DNA of 64,000 nucleotides from an uncultured Bacilli bacterium (lineage in GTDB: Bacteria; Bacillota_I; Bacilli_A; RF39; UBA660): positions 62,001-126,000 of the forward strand of contig CASTSB010000004.1 in assembly GCA_949451605.1 (NCBI GenBank), written 5' to 3'. Of this stretch, positions 36,901-47,274 are shown piece by piece (the first letter of the stretch is position 1; the number at the start of each line of letters is the position of its first letter). The notes below the pieces were generated by a model that saw nothing but the letters and a program-made list of their open reading frames with translations, was not told where the DNA came from and did no database searches. Made by a program: the position numbers and the translations under genes.

Positions 36901-39900
36901 AATATAGTCTAAGAAATATTTAAGTTCTGAACTACCTGTATATTTACCAACATTAGATTTAAAGAAACCATCTGTTGCATTTACATTGATATTTCCGATT
37001 AATGTTTCATTAGTTAGATTTTCTAATGTACAAGATTCATTAAACATATTTCCTTTGAAAAGTAATAAATCTGATACATTTGATCCACCAATATTAAAGC
37101 CATACCATCTATTAAAGTAATTGTATCCATAAATTATTTTATTTATTCTACCACTATCAATTAAATCTTCCTTAATTTTATTATTAAGAACTTCATTATT
37201 AATTGTAAGTGAACTTTCTTTATCATTTGCAAGTAATTGAAGTGCAACCTGAGAAGATAACCCTTTTATAACTTCATTAAAGTTATCTCGATAATGTCTT
37301 GCATCTGCTGCAGATGTTAATGGCTCTAATACAGTATTATAATCAATTGTTGAAATATAATTTTTTAATACTTCTACTATATTAGAATCATTTTCAATAA
37401 CATAACTATCAGGTGAATAATAAATCTCAGTTCCAGCTAATTGATAAATAGAAATATTTTGATTTAATTCTTTGAAATTAACATTATAGCTACTTATTGT
37501 TGAATCTGTAAATACTACTTTTATTTCTGTAATATTATTATAATTTTCAGCTGTTAAGTAAGTAAGCATATTTCCATTACTATATGGAATAATATATCTA
37601 ATTGTTTTGCTATTTAAATTTTCATCTTGTATTTTAAGTGCATCTTCTATTAAATATTTAGCATCGTAATAAGGCATCAATTTATAAACATTATGATATA
37701 CATTATCTTTATCCTTATTATATCCGTTAATAGTCTTAACTCTATTATACTCTGGAATATATAAAGTATTATTTTCTACTTCCTGATCTTCCTCATTAGA
37801 AGATAAATCATATTTTCCTGATTTCAATGTTGGAAGATTATCAAAGTTTGTATCTTCTAAATTCCAAATTTCTTCAGAAAAAGATAAAGTATTTTTGAAG
37901 AATATACTATTTATATCGTTTTTACTTATTCTCTTAACTTTTTGATTATCTACATTAGATGTTAGTGTTGTTTCTTCAACTTCATAATTGTCACTTGAAG
38001 AAGCATTGATAGGATTACCATATGTTGCATATAAACCTTTTCCAGTTGATAAACTTAAATTCTTAACTAATTTTACATTTGTTGATGCTACATGTCCAAC
38101 AATTGCTCCATTAAGTCTATGTCCTGTACTACTAGTAAATTTAATATTTGAAATACAGTTTTCTATTGTTGTTAATCCCCCAGCTTCACCTGTACCTAAA
38201 ATACCTCCTAAACCATTTCCATCTTTAGAATAGTTTGCTTTTACATTACCAGATATGTAACAGTTTCTGATATTTCCACCTGATAATTGTCCAATTATAA
38301 CTCCAACCCTAATATGTGATGTAGTAATAGAAGCATTAATAATACTAGTATTTTCTATATCGGTTGTAGTTGCTTCTCCTAATATACCTCCAGATTTGTC
38401 GGCTTGAGTTGTAAAATTAATTTTATCAATATGAATATCTTTGATTGTTGAATTTGTTGCTATATTAGCAATTGTTCCTTTATTTCCAGTAGCTGTTAAA
38501 TTGACATTTTTTAATTTTATATTTTTAATACAAGCGGAATCAAGACTATTAAATAAAGGCTTTGATAAATTATAAATAGTATGTCCATTTCCATTAAGTG
38601 TTCCAGAGAAAGTTGATGTAATATAAGTTTGACTGCTTGAAGTTATTGCTGAGGCATCATAATCTCTTTCTAGATTGAATGTTCCTGATGGATTTAATTC
38701 CATTTCTTTGATTAATGTTTCTAAACTTATATTTTGTACTTGACCATTTTTTACTGTACCATAGTCAATTTCTAATTTTTCTTGTTTACTAGTCTTGTTG
38801 TATTGAACTACATTATCATAATCAAGTTCTAATTTTAATTTATTATCTTCAACTCTAGCTTTATTAATAGTAGTGTAGAAAGTAGGCATATCTTTCATAG
38901 TTACTTTAACAATATAATCATTTAAATTATTTAATTCATTTATATTAATATTAGTAGCTTCGATAACTCCATTATCAGTTTGCTTATAAACAATTGTTTC
39001 AGCAATATCCTTCATTTCAAACTTACGTTCTCCAAGAGTGATATCATTTTCTAATAAGGTAACATTTTGATAATTATTAGCATTTTCTTCTAATATATTC
39101 ATATCTAAATCATAATCTGCTTTTACTGTTGCAGTATAGACTAATTCATCAGGAGTAAATGTATAAGTATTTTCACCAGCTTGAAGAATCTTTTCTTTTA
39201 CTATTCCACTCTCACTAGTAACTAATAATTTAGCACTAGAAAGTGAATTATCTAAGTCAACTAAATTAAATGTGATTGTTAAGCTAGCATCATTATTTTC
39301 TTTATAACTAAAATTAGTAACTGTTGGCTTATCTTTTAAAACAGCAACTGCTATTTCGTTATTTTCATTTATAACTATTTCTTTTGCATTACTTAAAATA
39401 ATTTTTTCAATCTTTGCTCTTTTAACTCCAGGTTGTTTGTGGCTTTCATAAGTAAAATGATATTCATTTCCTACCTTTGTAAGTTCACGTTCTACTCCTT
39501 TAATTATTACCTTTACTGGTTCATATGAAGTAACGTTTTTACTTTCAAAACTTATTTTAATTGGCTCAGACTTTGCAAAATAAATAGTTGGTCCTTTTTC
39601 ATTATAAGTTTTTATATTACTTAATTCTAATTTATAATCTGCAATTAAATGAATTTCTTTTGTATCAATTATTTGATCAACTACTCTATTATCTTCAACA
39701 GGTTTTCCTGATAAAGCATTACTATCTAAGTCATAAGTTGACTTTATAGTTAATGTGTAACTTTCTAATGGAACTACGTCAAAAGTTAATTCATTAGTTC
39801 CTTTAGATATTATTTTTTCAAAAGAAGTTCCATTTAAAGATAAAATTGCTTTTCCACTTATAAAACTATTTTCTGTATCTATAATATCAAATTTTAATGT

Positions 39901-42504
39901 TACTTCATTTGTATCAGTATTGTCTATTTGTGAATAATTAGCAATTGTTGGTGCTTCCTTTAAAATATCTACATAGCTTATATTAGATACTTTAGCTGTT
40001 TCTTCGTCACTATAATAAACTTTTGTAGCTTCTAATCTATATAGACCAGCTTCTGTTGAAGTTGGTACTGTAACTTGATATCTACCATCACTTAATTTAG
40101 TAGCTATACATTCTGTACTATTAACAAGTATTTTTGTAATAGTTTGATTTCTATTACTTTGAATATCATAGATAATATTTACTTCTTCTCCCTTATTAAT
40201 ATAGGATCTATCAGTAGTAGCATTAACAATATTAGCTCTTGCTAAAGCTATTACTTCTTCATCAAGTGCTAATTTATTTGCGATATTATCCTTTGCATCT
40301 CCTGTAATATTGTAATCCATATATACTTGAACTTGATATTTTGATGAGTGGATAGTATTCAAGTATTTAGTTACCCTATTATCATTATCTACTGCATCTC
40401 TTGATAATTCTTCATTATCAATTTCTACTCCTTTATCATCAAGTATTTTAATATATATCTTTGAAATAGCCATATCTTCATCTTCAACATCAAACATTAC
40501 TCTTAAATTATTAGATTCTAAATATTCAGCTGAGCCAAAATTTTTAATAGCAGGTTCTCTTTTAATAACGTTTATATTGATAGAATTATTATTTGTAATT
40601 TCTATTTTCTTACCATTTTCTAAAGTAACTTCTTCTATTAAAATAGTTTGATTGTTTAGGCTGTCTAGTGGATCAAGAAGTACAGTGTAATTGTTATCCT
40701 CTTTAGTAACTTGATACTCACTATTATTTACCTTAATAGTAGAAGGAATCCATTTTGTGTTATTTGTACTTTCAAATTTTATTTTTACTTGATCACCTTT
40801 TGTAAATGTCGTAGTCTCAGTATTATCTTTATAAGTTTTGATATTGGAAATAGAAAAATTATAATCAATTAATAATTGTAGAGTTTTTTCTATTTTTTCT
40901 GTTCCAGTATGATCTTCATCATTTGTAATTTGGTTGCTGTCTAAATCATAATTTAAGTCTATTGAAGCTTTGTATTCTTTTTTATCTTCAACTTTAAGCT
41001 CAATATTATTTTTACCTTTATTTACTTTTTCTTTTAATATAATAATTGACTCATCTGTTGCATCCGTAATTGTTATATAAGATTTTTCTAAACTATTATC
41101 TATATCAACTATATCAAAAGAAATATTTAACTTAGAATCATTTATATTTTCTTTAACATTATAATTACTTATAGTAGGTTTTTCTTTTAAAACATCTACT
41201 TCCGTTTCGTAATCAATTTTTATTTTTTTATTATTATCAAGTAAAGCCTCTGTAATTTTAAAGACTTTTAATCCAGCAGTGTCACCAACATTTAAATTTA
41301 CACTATATAAAGTATCTGATGTAGAGTCTTTAGAAACTTTATATTCTTGACCGTTTATTATTAACTTTTCAATACTAGATCCATAGCTAACATTTCCATT
41401 AAATTTAAACGTTATATTAGCATTTTTATTAGGATATAAGTTTTCGGCTGTTATATTGGCAATATCAACTGTATAATCTAAATTTTGTTCTAGCTTTTGA
41501 ACTAATAAACTTAAGTCAGTTACAGTTAATTTACCATCACAATTCATGTCAGCTGGTTCTAATTTGTCACTAGGTAATTCTTTTAAATCAATCAAGTGTA
41601 ATTCTAATAAACTTAAATCAGCGTAGTTTATAACAGAATCGTTATTTAATTCACCTTTTAAAGCTATGTTATAAGCATATACACAAGTAGTACTAATTAT
41701 TTCACATAAAAGTAAACCTAAGGCAAATAAAATAAAATATTTTTTGTTTTTTTCCTTTTTATAAACAACATATAATATACATACTGTAATTATTAAAAGT
41801 AGGAAAAGTATCCAAAAATAATTTCTATTAGTTTTCTTTATTTTAATTTCTTCTTTTGAAGTTTCTCTATCATTGTAAGAGTTTTTACTATTCTCTTCAA
41901 TTTCCTTATCAGTCATCTCTTTTTCTTCGAAAGAATCTTTAATATTATTTTGATTTTTATTTATTTTGTTATTAGCAGATGAAATAACTTTATTAGCTGT
42001 ATTTGTTGGGATTGAAATCTGTTTTTCAACAATATTTACCGTAAGATTTATATTATTAATATTAATATCTTCTTTTCCTTCTGAAGTTGTTATATCTTTT
42101 AATTTAATAACTGTTTTTTCTATATTTGCATCTTTTTTAACTTTCAAATTAATTTTTACAATATTTTCATTTTTTGTTGTGCCTGTTTTCTTTATTAAAA
42201 CAAATTGTCCATTTTGAGGATTATATTTAAATTCTTCCCAATTATTTAGGCACACAAAATCACTTTGAATTATTTCTTCAAATACATCCCTATCATAATC
42301 CAAAGTAGCTTTGTAAGCATTAACACCTTTTCTTACTTCTTTTAAGTTTTCTAATTTAAGTGTTAATTCAATCTTCTCTCCTCTTAAATAATCATTATTA
42401 TTTGATTCTAATTTAGTACCTACACTAGTACTTGCATATACTACATTCATAGAAACTAAATTGATAATTAAAATTGTAATTAAACTAATAATAATTTTTT
42501 TCAT
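33928..42504 (-). CDS. Giant M26-type (IgA1 protease-like) surface metalloprotease
   Basis: 2,858 residues. The order is a signal peptide (1-25), a cohesin-like beta domain (about 26-160) and a charged linker. A membrane segment (about 230-250), KKEKNKK and a second segment (about 258-280) follow. Next come a dockerin-like pair of calcium loops (DSVINYADLSLLELHL, NCDGKLTVTDLSLLV) and four beta repeats of about 200 residues. A GLUG-type beta-helix block (about 1290-1480) leads to the peptidase domain with HEFEH at 2075-2079 and GLETLTEG as likely third ligand. A second GLUG block (about 2430-2830) ends the protein. HExxH together with GLUG repeats matches Zmp/M26 proteases that cut host IgA or mucins. 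There is no LPXTG anchor; the two internal segments may hold it in the membrane. It has its own promoter. Confidence 0.85.
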   Translation of the reverse strand: MKKIIISLITILIINLVSMNVVYASTSVGTKLESNNNDYLRGEKIELTLKLENLKEVRKGVNAYKATLDYDRDVFEEIIQSDFVCLNNWEEFKYNPQNGQFVLIKKTGTTKNENIVKINLKVKKDANIEKTVIKLKDITTSEGKEDININNINLTVNIVEKQISIPTNTANKVISSANNKINKNQNNIKDSFEEKEMTDKEIEENSKNSYNDRETSKEEIKIKKTNRNYFWILFLLLIITVCILYVVYKKEKNKKYFILFALGLLLCEIISTTCVYAYNIALKGELNNDSVINYADLSLLELHLIDLKELPSDKLEPADMNCDGKLTVTDLSLLVQKLEQNLDYTVDIANITAENLYPNKNANITFKFNGNVSYGSSIEKLIINGQEYKVSKDSTSDTLYSVNLNVGDTAGLKVFKITEALLDNNKKIKIDYETEVDVLKEKPTISNYNVKENINDSKLNISFDIVDIDNSLEKSYITITDATDESIIILKEKVNKGKNNIELKVEDKKEYKASIDLNYDLDSNQITNDEDHTGTEKIEKTLQLLIDYNFSISNIKTYKDNTETTTFTKGDQVKIKFESTNNTKWIPSTIKVNNSEYQVTKEDNNYTVLLDPLDSLNNQTILIEEVTLENGKKIEITNNNSININVIKREPAIKNFGSAEYLESNNLRVMFDVEDEDMAISKIYIKILDDKGVEIDNEELSRDAVDNDNRVTKYLNTIHSSKYQVQVYMDYNITGDAKDNIANKLALDEEVIALARANIVNATTDRSYINKGEEVNIIYDIQSNRNQTITKILVNSTECIATKLSDGRYQVTVPTSTEAGLYRLEATKVYYSDEETAKVSNISYVDILKEAPTIANYSQIDNTDTNEVTLKFDIIDTENSFISGKAILSLNGTSFEKIISKGTNELTFDVVPLESYTLTIKSTYDLDSNALSGKPVEDNRVVDQIIDTKEIHLIADYKLELSNIKTYNEKGPTIYFAKSEPIKISFESKNVTSYEPVKVIIKGVERELTKVGNEYHFTYESHKQPGVKRAKIEKIILSNAKEIVINENNEIAVAVLKDKPTVTNFSYKENNDASLTITFNLVDLDNSLSSAKLLVTSESGIVKEKILQAGENTYTFTPDELVYTATVKADYDLDMNILEENANNYQNVTLLENDITLGERKFEMKDIAETIVYKQTDNGVIEATNININELNNLNDYIVKVTMKDMPTFYTTINKARVEDNKLKLELDYDNVVQYNKTSKQEKLEIDYGTVKNGQVQNISLETLIKEMELNPSGTFNLERDYDASAITSSSQTYITSTFSGTLNGNGHTIYNLSKPLFNSLDSACIKNIKLKNVNLTATGNKGTIANIATNSTIKDIHIDKINFTTQADKSGGILGEATTTDIENTSIINASITTSHIRVGVIIGQLSGGNIRNCYISGNVKANYSKDGNGLGGILGTGEAGGLTTIENCISNIKFTSSTGHRLNGAIVGHVASTNVKLVKNLSLSTGKGLYATYGNPINASSSDNYEVEETTLTSNVDNQKVKRISKNDINSIFFKNTLSFSEEIWNLEDTNFDNLPTLKSGKYDLSSNEEDQEVENNTLYIPEYNRVKTINGYNKDKDNVYHNVYKLMPYYDAKYLIEDALKIQDENLNSKTIRYIIPYSNGNMLTYLTAENYNNITEIKVVFTDSTISSYNVNFKELNQNISIYQLAGTEIYYSPDSYVIENDSNIVEVLKNYISTIDYNTVLEPLTSAADARHYRDNFNEVIKGLSSQVALQLLANDKESSLTINNEVLNNKIKEDLIDSGRINKIIYGYNYFNRWYGFNIGGSNVSDLLLFKGNMFNESCTLENLTNETLIGNINVNATDGFFKSNVGKYTGSSELKYFLDYIISKIGGYSDVNDWFTQYFGSRNILAEFGVDKNPDILYRAWYQIKKNSKMILPIVTLPADCTYIISGPAHLQIGPSQLYHKDVNTAAGRAAVQKKVNDHSTLVKRHLSTLAGSFDPGKWNNYCIMVYDCTRIITGYKNSYFPGTNIVIGTSPVYTQGKVGQNYPFFKNFSEVLGLWQPGGSAAGVGNTAGFLWFIARQGLTNYDTWTHEFEHALFDKIMLFQAGTRFKYGLETLTEGNVQQNGVWSENNLVQDVGPYYFNTSFYLNKEGNATQNLSPDRIDTREKLENYFRGQQNALDLLDYIEGKAFIRLTPEQQARVATRMSQSGSWSSWGAITKAQAEQMNLTSLESLYDNRIIIRPENAWGVSVRGLRVINSLGANDYGFESVWVNRWYIGHNDNGIPDAFSAKRNYFEMLGYAGVNGYVTYGRGSTKTDLDAIQKITKSVTGTAMNWKEYKMSRYATVEENIRNNKYIDVDYMIERFYQALSSDTNRNATSRTNLRKIYYHYLKSATNDFVDDPLGTTVEVNHIKTAEELVQKINAQPYGYYVLDNDIDFSHMTTNVTKTFMGRLDGNGHKIIGNTLPIFNKIRYGYVGNIHFENTDIPKNINNAGALTYRAEMSTVEKINATNLKMNFGGRNDISLIGGTVSNVITRDCTVEKLTYHITSAEDMAKLNEDPSGIFIIDNDIDFTGKTYSEGSVVTAQFNGKINGNGHTLSNLTNASLFANFRGTAENFNIRNFSNIRPGTTESNNYVAAFAKQTFNSTVKNAKFENITLSGYNNVAVVSGMDGRDNANSIFENISIKNANVTGTGVYVSTFVGRKWGGKIANVFVHGNLNISSTENGGLVGSLQQNGAIVENVITDVSITKDHNTYNNLSSAEFNGSMIGNIYNTPIIKNSIAFGNMIGYIGNDGTELKPYKFTGALANQIITSIMNCYEIDEENGSSRVSEETAGKLNSISRSKLNKQFYKDLGFDETIWNLDNLSAKGYPELR

Positions 42505-42555
42505 TTTTACACTCCCTAAAAACTTTCAATTTTAATATATTAAATTTCCTAGTGT

Positions 42556-42584
42556 ATTATACAATTCTTTTTCAATTTTTGCAA
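42556..42584 (-). promoter_or_regulatory. Promoter of the M26 protease gene
   Basis: Minus-strand TTGCAA (42579-42584), 17 bases, TATAAT (42556-42561), about 50 bases before the start. Confidence 0.78.
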
Positions 42585-42599
42585 GTAAAAGTTTAATTA

Positions 42600-42625
42600 T
42601 AAAAAAAGGAATAAAATATTCCTTT
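42600..42625 (-). terminator. Terminator of polC
   Basis: AAAGGAATA/TATTCCTTT stem at the stop codon followed by TTTT on the minus strand. Confidence 0.85.
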
Positions 42626-45600
42626 AAAATAAAGATAATTGATTTGATTCTGGAAGATCTTTTAAAATTCCCATTTCTTGCATTTTAGCAATCAAAGTTT
42701 GTGATACTTTTCCACGCTTTTGAACATCTTCAACACTTAAGAATGGTTGTATTTCGCGTTCTTTAACAATTTGTTTTGCAACTGTGTCTCCTAATCCTTC
42801 TATAGCATTAAAAGGTGGATATATTTCGGTATCATTTTTTGCTACCCAGTTAGTAGCATCACTTTTGTATAAATCAACTGGTAAGAATTTGATTCCTCTA
42901 GCTGTAGCTTCTAGGGCAATCTTTAAACTTTCAGCTTGTCCATTTTCTTTATTTGTTGCTTCATATCCTTTTACTTGAATATCTTCTATTCTAGCCTTGA
43001 TAGCACTATATCCTTTAATCATTGTGGAAACATCAACATCTGTTGCTTTAGATGAGTACCAAGATGCATAAAAGTATACTGGCATATGAACTTTATACCA
43101 AGCAATACGAAAGGCAGAAATTACATATGCGGCTGCATGAGCTTTTGGGAACATGTATTTAATTTTTTGACATGATCCAATAAACCAATCTGGAATATTT
43201 GCTTCCTGCATTGTTTTTACATGTTCTTTCCATGTTTCTGGATCTTTTGATGCTTTTCCTTTACGAACAAACTCCATTATCTTGAAGGCCTTAATTGGTT
43301 TTACTCCACGGTACATTAAATAAACCATAATATCATCACGACAGCCAATCGTTTCTTTAAACGGTACTATGTTATTAGCAATCAATTCTTGAGCATTACC
43401 AAGCCAAACATCAGTACCATGTGATAGCCCTGAAATTTTTATAAGCTCGGCAAAAGAAGTTGGTTTGGTATCTTCTACTAGTTTGATAGTAAATGGTGTT
43501 CCAAATTCGGGAATACCTAGTGTTCCAGTATTACACATAATTTGTTCTTTAGTTACACCTAACGCCTCGGTAGATGTGAATATTGACATCGTTTCTTTAT
43601 CATCTAAAGGTACCTTTAATATATCTGTTCCTGATTGATTTTGAATTAATCTTAATTGAGTAGGATCAGAATGACCTAAGATATCTAATTTTAATAAACA
43701 TTGATCGATTGAGTGGTAATCAAAGTGAGTTGTCATCCATTCTGAAGTTGGATCTTCTGCTGGAAACTGATAAGGTGTAAAGTCCGATACTTCCATATAA
43801 TCTGGAATAACAACAATTCCTCCTGGGTGCTGTCCTGTAGTCCTTTTTACTCCAGTACATCCCATAGCAAGACGTTCTACTTCTGCTGTTCTCATATCTC
43901 CAATTTCATGTTCTTCACAGTATCCTTTAACAAACCCAAAGGCTGTTTTGTCGGCTACAGTTCCAATAGTACCAGCACGATATACATTATGTTCTCCAAA
44001 TAGTACTTTAGTATATGCATGAGCACTGGCTTGATTTAAATCTGAAAAGTTTAAATCAATATCTGGAACTTTATCGGCATTAAATCCTAAGAAAGTGGCA
44101 AAAGGCATATCTTGTCCATCTTTAATCATTGGAATATTACAATTTGGGCAAACTTTATCAGGTAAGTCAAAACCTGATGAATATGTAGCACCTAATGCAT
44201 TTCCATCTTCATCATCAAAAATACTAAGTTTGCATTCACTACATCTATAGTGAGCTGCTAATGGATTAACTTCAGTTATACCCATCATAGTAGCAACAAA
44301 GCTTGATCCAACCGATCCACGTGATCCAACTAAATATCCTTCATCATTAGAGTGTTTAACTAATCTTTGAGAAATTAAATAGATTGGGTCGAATCCTCCT
44401 CCAATAACTCCACCTAAAGTCTTTTTTACTTTCTTAGCAAGAGATTTCTCATCAAGGTTTTCTTCATCTGTTTTCTTTATATAATCTTCTACTAGTTTCT
44501 TTATATTATCTGAGCCTTTTAATATTTCATCGTGAAGTCTTGCGTGAGATTTTATGTTAAATTCTTCTTCACTTGGATTTTCTTTTTCTATATCTTCTTT
44601 GATTATTTTATAGACAATATCACCATATAATTCTGTTGCGATTCTTTCTTCTATAGAATATGGAAGAGGATGTCCATACCACTCTTTAGCTTTTGTATAA
44701 ACTAAATCAGTTACAACGACAGGACAATCTAAATAACTTGTTCCATCATCACTTTTTACTCGTGGTGAGAAAGGAATTCCACCAGTATCAATAATAACTT
44801 CTACTATTTCTACAAGATTGGCTATTTTATTTGTATTTTCAACAACTATTTTATAGGCTAAATCTTTATCAAGAAAATTGAAATCATTTAACATTTCATC
44901 TGTTGTCCTAAAATGATTAGATGGAATTTTTTTGATATTACTTTTAGCAAGCGGATGTCTTCCTCCACCTGGAACCTTTTGATTAACAATGATTTCTCTA
45001 TATATTTTATCATCTCGTTTTAGATGATGAACATCTCCTGTTGCGACTATTATTTTTCCTGCTTCTTCTGTTACTCTAATAATTTTTTCTAAGTTAGCAG
45101 CTAGTTCTACTTCTGTTGCGAAATCGCCTGTTTGAATCATATGATTATAACACTCTAAAGGTTGAACTTCCACGTAATCATAAAATCTTATTATATTTGA
45201 TAATTCATCTTCACTTTTTGATTTAGCTTCAGTAAACACTTCACTTTCATAGCAACCACTTCCTATTAAAAGTCCTTCTCTATGTTCTTCAACGACGCTT
45301 CTTAATATTCTTGGTGTTTTATAAATATATTTAGTATTTGCAAGACTTATTAGTTTAAAGAGATTTTTAAGACCTGTTTTATTTCTTACTAAAAGATTAA
45401 TATGATGAGCTCTACCATATTTATGAATTTCATCTTTAGTTACTAATCTATCTAGGTCGCACATTTTTTCTATATTACGATTAGAAAGTTTCTTTAACAT
45501 CTTATGAAATACTAAAGCAGTTCCTTCTGCATCATAGTCACCTCTATGATGAGCATTTTCATCCCAAGGGACTTCATATCTTTTTACTAAAGCTGATAAT

Positions 45601-47255
45601 GAGTGCCTTGCATAAGTATTGTCCATTGTTCGTGATAACTCTAGGGTATCAATAACTGGATTTTTGAATGTTCCAAGATTATATTTTTTATATGCCATTT
45701 CAAGGAAGGAAACGTCAAATTTTGCATTATGAGCAACCATAGGGCAGTCTCCAAACCACTCAATAAATCTTTTAATTGCATTTTCTTCGTTATCTTTTCC
45801 TTCTAACATGGCATCTGTAATATTTGTTACATCAATTATTTTTTGTGGAAGAGGTCTTCCTGGATTTATCAATTCATCATACTTTTCTATAATCATGCCA
45901 TCTTTTATTTTAACTGCACCAATTTCTATAATAGAGTCAGCACCACCTGCATTAAATCCAGTAGTTTCAAAGTCAAATACTACAAATGTTTGATCAAGCA
46001 TTATACTATCATTTGGCCTTAAAACAATATTTACGCTATCATCAATCATAGTAAGTTCAGCACCATAAATAGCTTTGAATGGCTCTTCACCCTCTTTTAG
46101 TTCTTTATTATGACTAGTTACAAAGTTAAAGACGTGTGGGAAAGCTTGAACTCCATTATGATCAGTTATAGCGATGGCTTTCATTCCCCATTTAATTGCT
46201 TGTTTTACTAAATCTACTTCATCACAAAGCCCATCCATTTGACTCATTTTGGTATGAGCATGAAGTTCTACTCTTTTTTCTTCAGAAGTATCTCTTATTA
46301 CATCTGCTTCTTTTTCTATTTTTATAATATCTCTTGCATTTAAAACTAATTCTTTTGAGAATTGATCATTTTTAGTATAGCCTCGTATCTTGTACCAATT
46401 ACCTGATTTAAATTCTTTACAAAGTCTTCCATATTCTTCATCATCTCGTACAAAGACCTTACAATAGATACTGTCAGAGAAATCAGTTATTTTTAAAGTT
46501 ATGATTTTAAAATCAGTTTTACTGGATTCAAAGTAATCAGTTCCAAAAACTTGAGCTTCTACTGTAACATTATTATCTTCACCTATTAATGTTTTAATTT
46601 TTATTGGATCATCTTTAATTCCTCTTCCAATAACACTATTAGGATCTTTAGCTTCTCTTCTAAATTTTTTTTCTGGTGAAGATTGTTCTTTTGGTTCTTG
46701 TTTTGGTGCCTTTTTTTTGTCAACAAGATCTATTTTTTCTACTTCTACTGATAATTCATTCTGAATTTCTGATAAGATATCACTTTCATGTTTTATAACT
46801 ATATCTATATTAAATTTATAACCTAGATTTCTATAAAAATCTTCAATTTTATTTAGGCATTTTGAAAGACGTAAGTTTTCCATTTCATTAGTGACAACCA
46901 GACTTAAAAAGCCATCTTCTATTTTCATACAATCTTCATAGATTTCTATTACTTTTAAGTCTTCCTTTAAGCTATTTAATAATAATTTATAATAGCTTTG
47001 ATATATATTAATATCTTCATTTTCTATATTCCAAATAAAAATTATTTCTTTTGCTTTATCATCAAGTAACATTTTTTTATTTTCTAGCTCTTCTAAAATT
47101 TTAACTGGAACTAGATCTTTTTTTTCTATGTAAATATTCCAATTATTAGTCTTAGATGAGACCACAATTCTTGTTATTTTAGCATCTTCAAAGTATTTAT
47201 AACTTGATTCATTCATTTGAATTTTATCAAGTAATATTTTTATTTTTTCATCCAT
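42624..47255 (-). CDS. polC: DNA polymerase III alpha subunit, PolC type
   Basis: Main replicative polymerase of low-GC Gram-positives, 1,543 residues. An N-terminal domain is followed by an OB fold and a PHP domain (VELHAHTKMSQMDGL). The PHP domain is split by a proofreading exonuclease (VVFDFETTGFN, MVAHNAKFDVSFL). The catalytic palm contains FLGFNADKVPDIDLNFS, and the helix-hairpin-helix region is at the end. ATG 47255 is chosen because GGAGGTGGGGGG lies just before it; an ATG six codons upstream lies within that site. Confidence 0.97.
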   Translation of the reverse strand: MDEKIKILLDKIQMNESSYKYFEDAKITRIVVSSKTNNWNIYIEKKDLVPVKILEELENKKMLLDDKAKEIIFIWNIENEDINIYQSYYKLLLNSLKEDLKVIEIYEDCMKIEDGFLSLVVTNEMENLRLSKCLNKIEDFYRNLGYKFNIDIVIKHESDILSEIQNELSVEVEKIDLVDKKKAPKQEPKEQSSPEKKFRREAKDPNSVIGRGIKDDPIKIKTLIGEDNNVTVEAQVFGTDYFESSKTDFKIITLKITDFSDSIYCKVFVRDDEEYGRLCKEFKSGNWYKIRGYTKNDQFSKELVLNARDIIKIEKEADVIRDTSEEKRVELHAHTKMSQMDGLCDEVDLVKQAIKWGMKAIAITDHNGVQAFPHVFNFVTSHNKELKEGEEPFKAIYGAELTMIDDSVNIVLRPNDSIMLDQTFVVFDFETTGFNAGGADSIIEIGAVKIKDGMIIEKYDELINPGRPLPQKIIDVTNITDAMLEGKDNEENAIKRFIEWFGDCPMVAHNAKFDVSFLEMAYKKYNLGTFKNPVIDTLELSRTMDNTYARHSLSALVKRYEVPWDENAHHRGDYDAEGTALVFHKMLKKLSNRNIEKMCDLDRLVTKDEIHKYGRAHHINLLVRNKTGLKNLFKLISLANTKYIYKTPRILRSVVEEHREGLLIGSGCYESEVFTEAKSKSEDELSNIIRFYDYVEVQPLECYNHMIQTGDFATEVELAANLEKIIRVTEEAGKIIVATGDVHHLKRDDKIYREIIVNQKVPGGGRHPLAKSNIKKIPSNHFRTTDEMLNDFNFLDKDLAYKIVVENTNKIANLVEIVEVIIDTGGIPFSPRVKSDDGTSYLDCPVVVTDLVYTKAKEWYGHPLPYSIEERIATELYGDIVYKIIKEDIEKENPSEEEFNIKSHARLHDEILKGSDNIKKLVEDYIKKTDEENLDEKSLAKKVKKTLGGVIGGGFDPIYLISQRLVKHSNDEGYLVGSRGSVGSSFVATMMGITEVNPLAAHYRCSECKLSIFDDEDGNALGATYSSGFDLPDKVCPNCNIPMIKDGQDMPFATFLGFNADKVPDIDLNFSDLNQASAHAYTKVLFGEHNVYRAGTIGTVADKTAFGFVKGYCEEHEIGDMRTAEVERLAMGCTGVKRTTGQHPGGIVVIPDYMEVSDFTPYQFPAEDPTSEWMTTHFDYHSIDQCLLKLDILGHSDPTQLRLIQNQSGTDILKVPLDDKETMSIFTSTEALGVTKEQIMCNTGTLGIPEFGTPFTIKLVEDTKPTSFAELIKISGLSHGTDVWLGNAQELIANNIVPFKETIGCRDDIMVYLMYRGVKPIKAFKIMEFVRKGKASKDPETWKEHVKTMQEANIPDWFIGSCQKIKYMFPKAHAAAYVISAFRIAWYKVHMPVYFYASWYSSKATDVDVSTMIKGYSAIKARIEDIQVKGYEATNKENGQAESLKIALEATARGIKFLPVDLYKSDATNWVAKNDTEIYPPFNAIEGLGDTVAKQIVKEREIQPFLSVEDVQKRGKVSQTLIAKMQEMGILKDLPESNQLSLF

Positions 47256-47274
47256 TGAACCCCCCACCTCCAAG

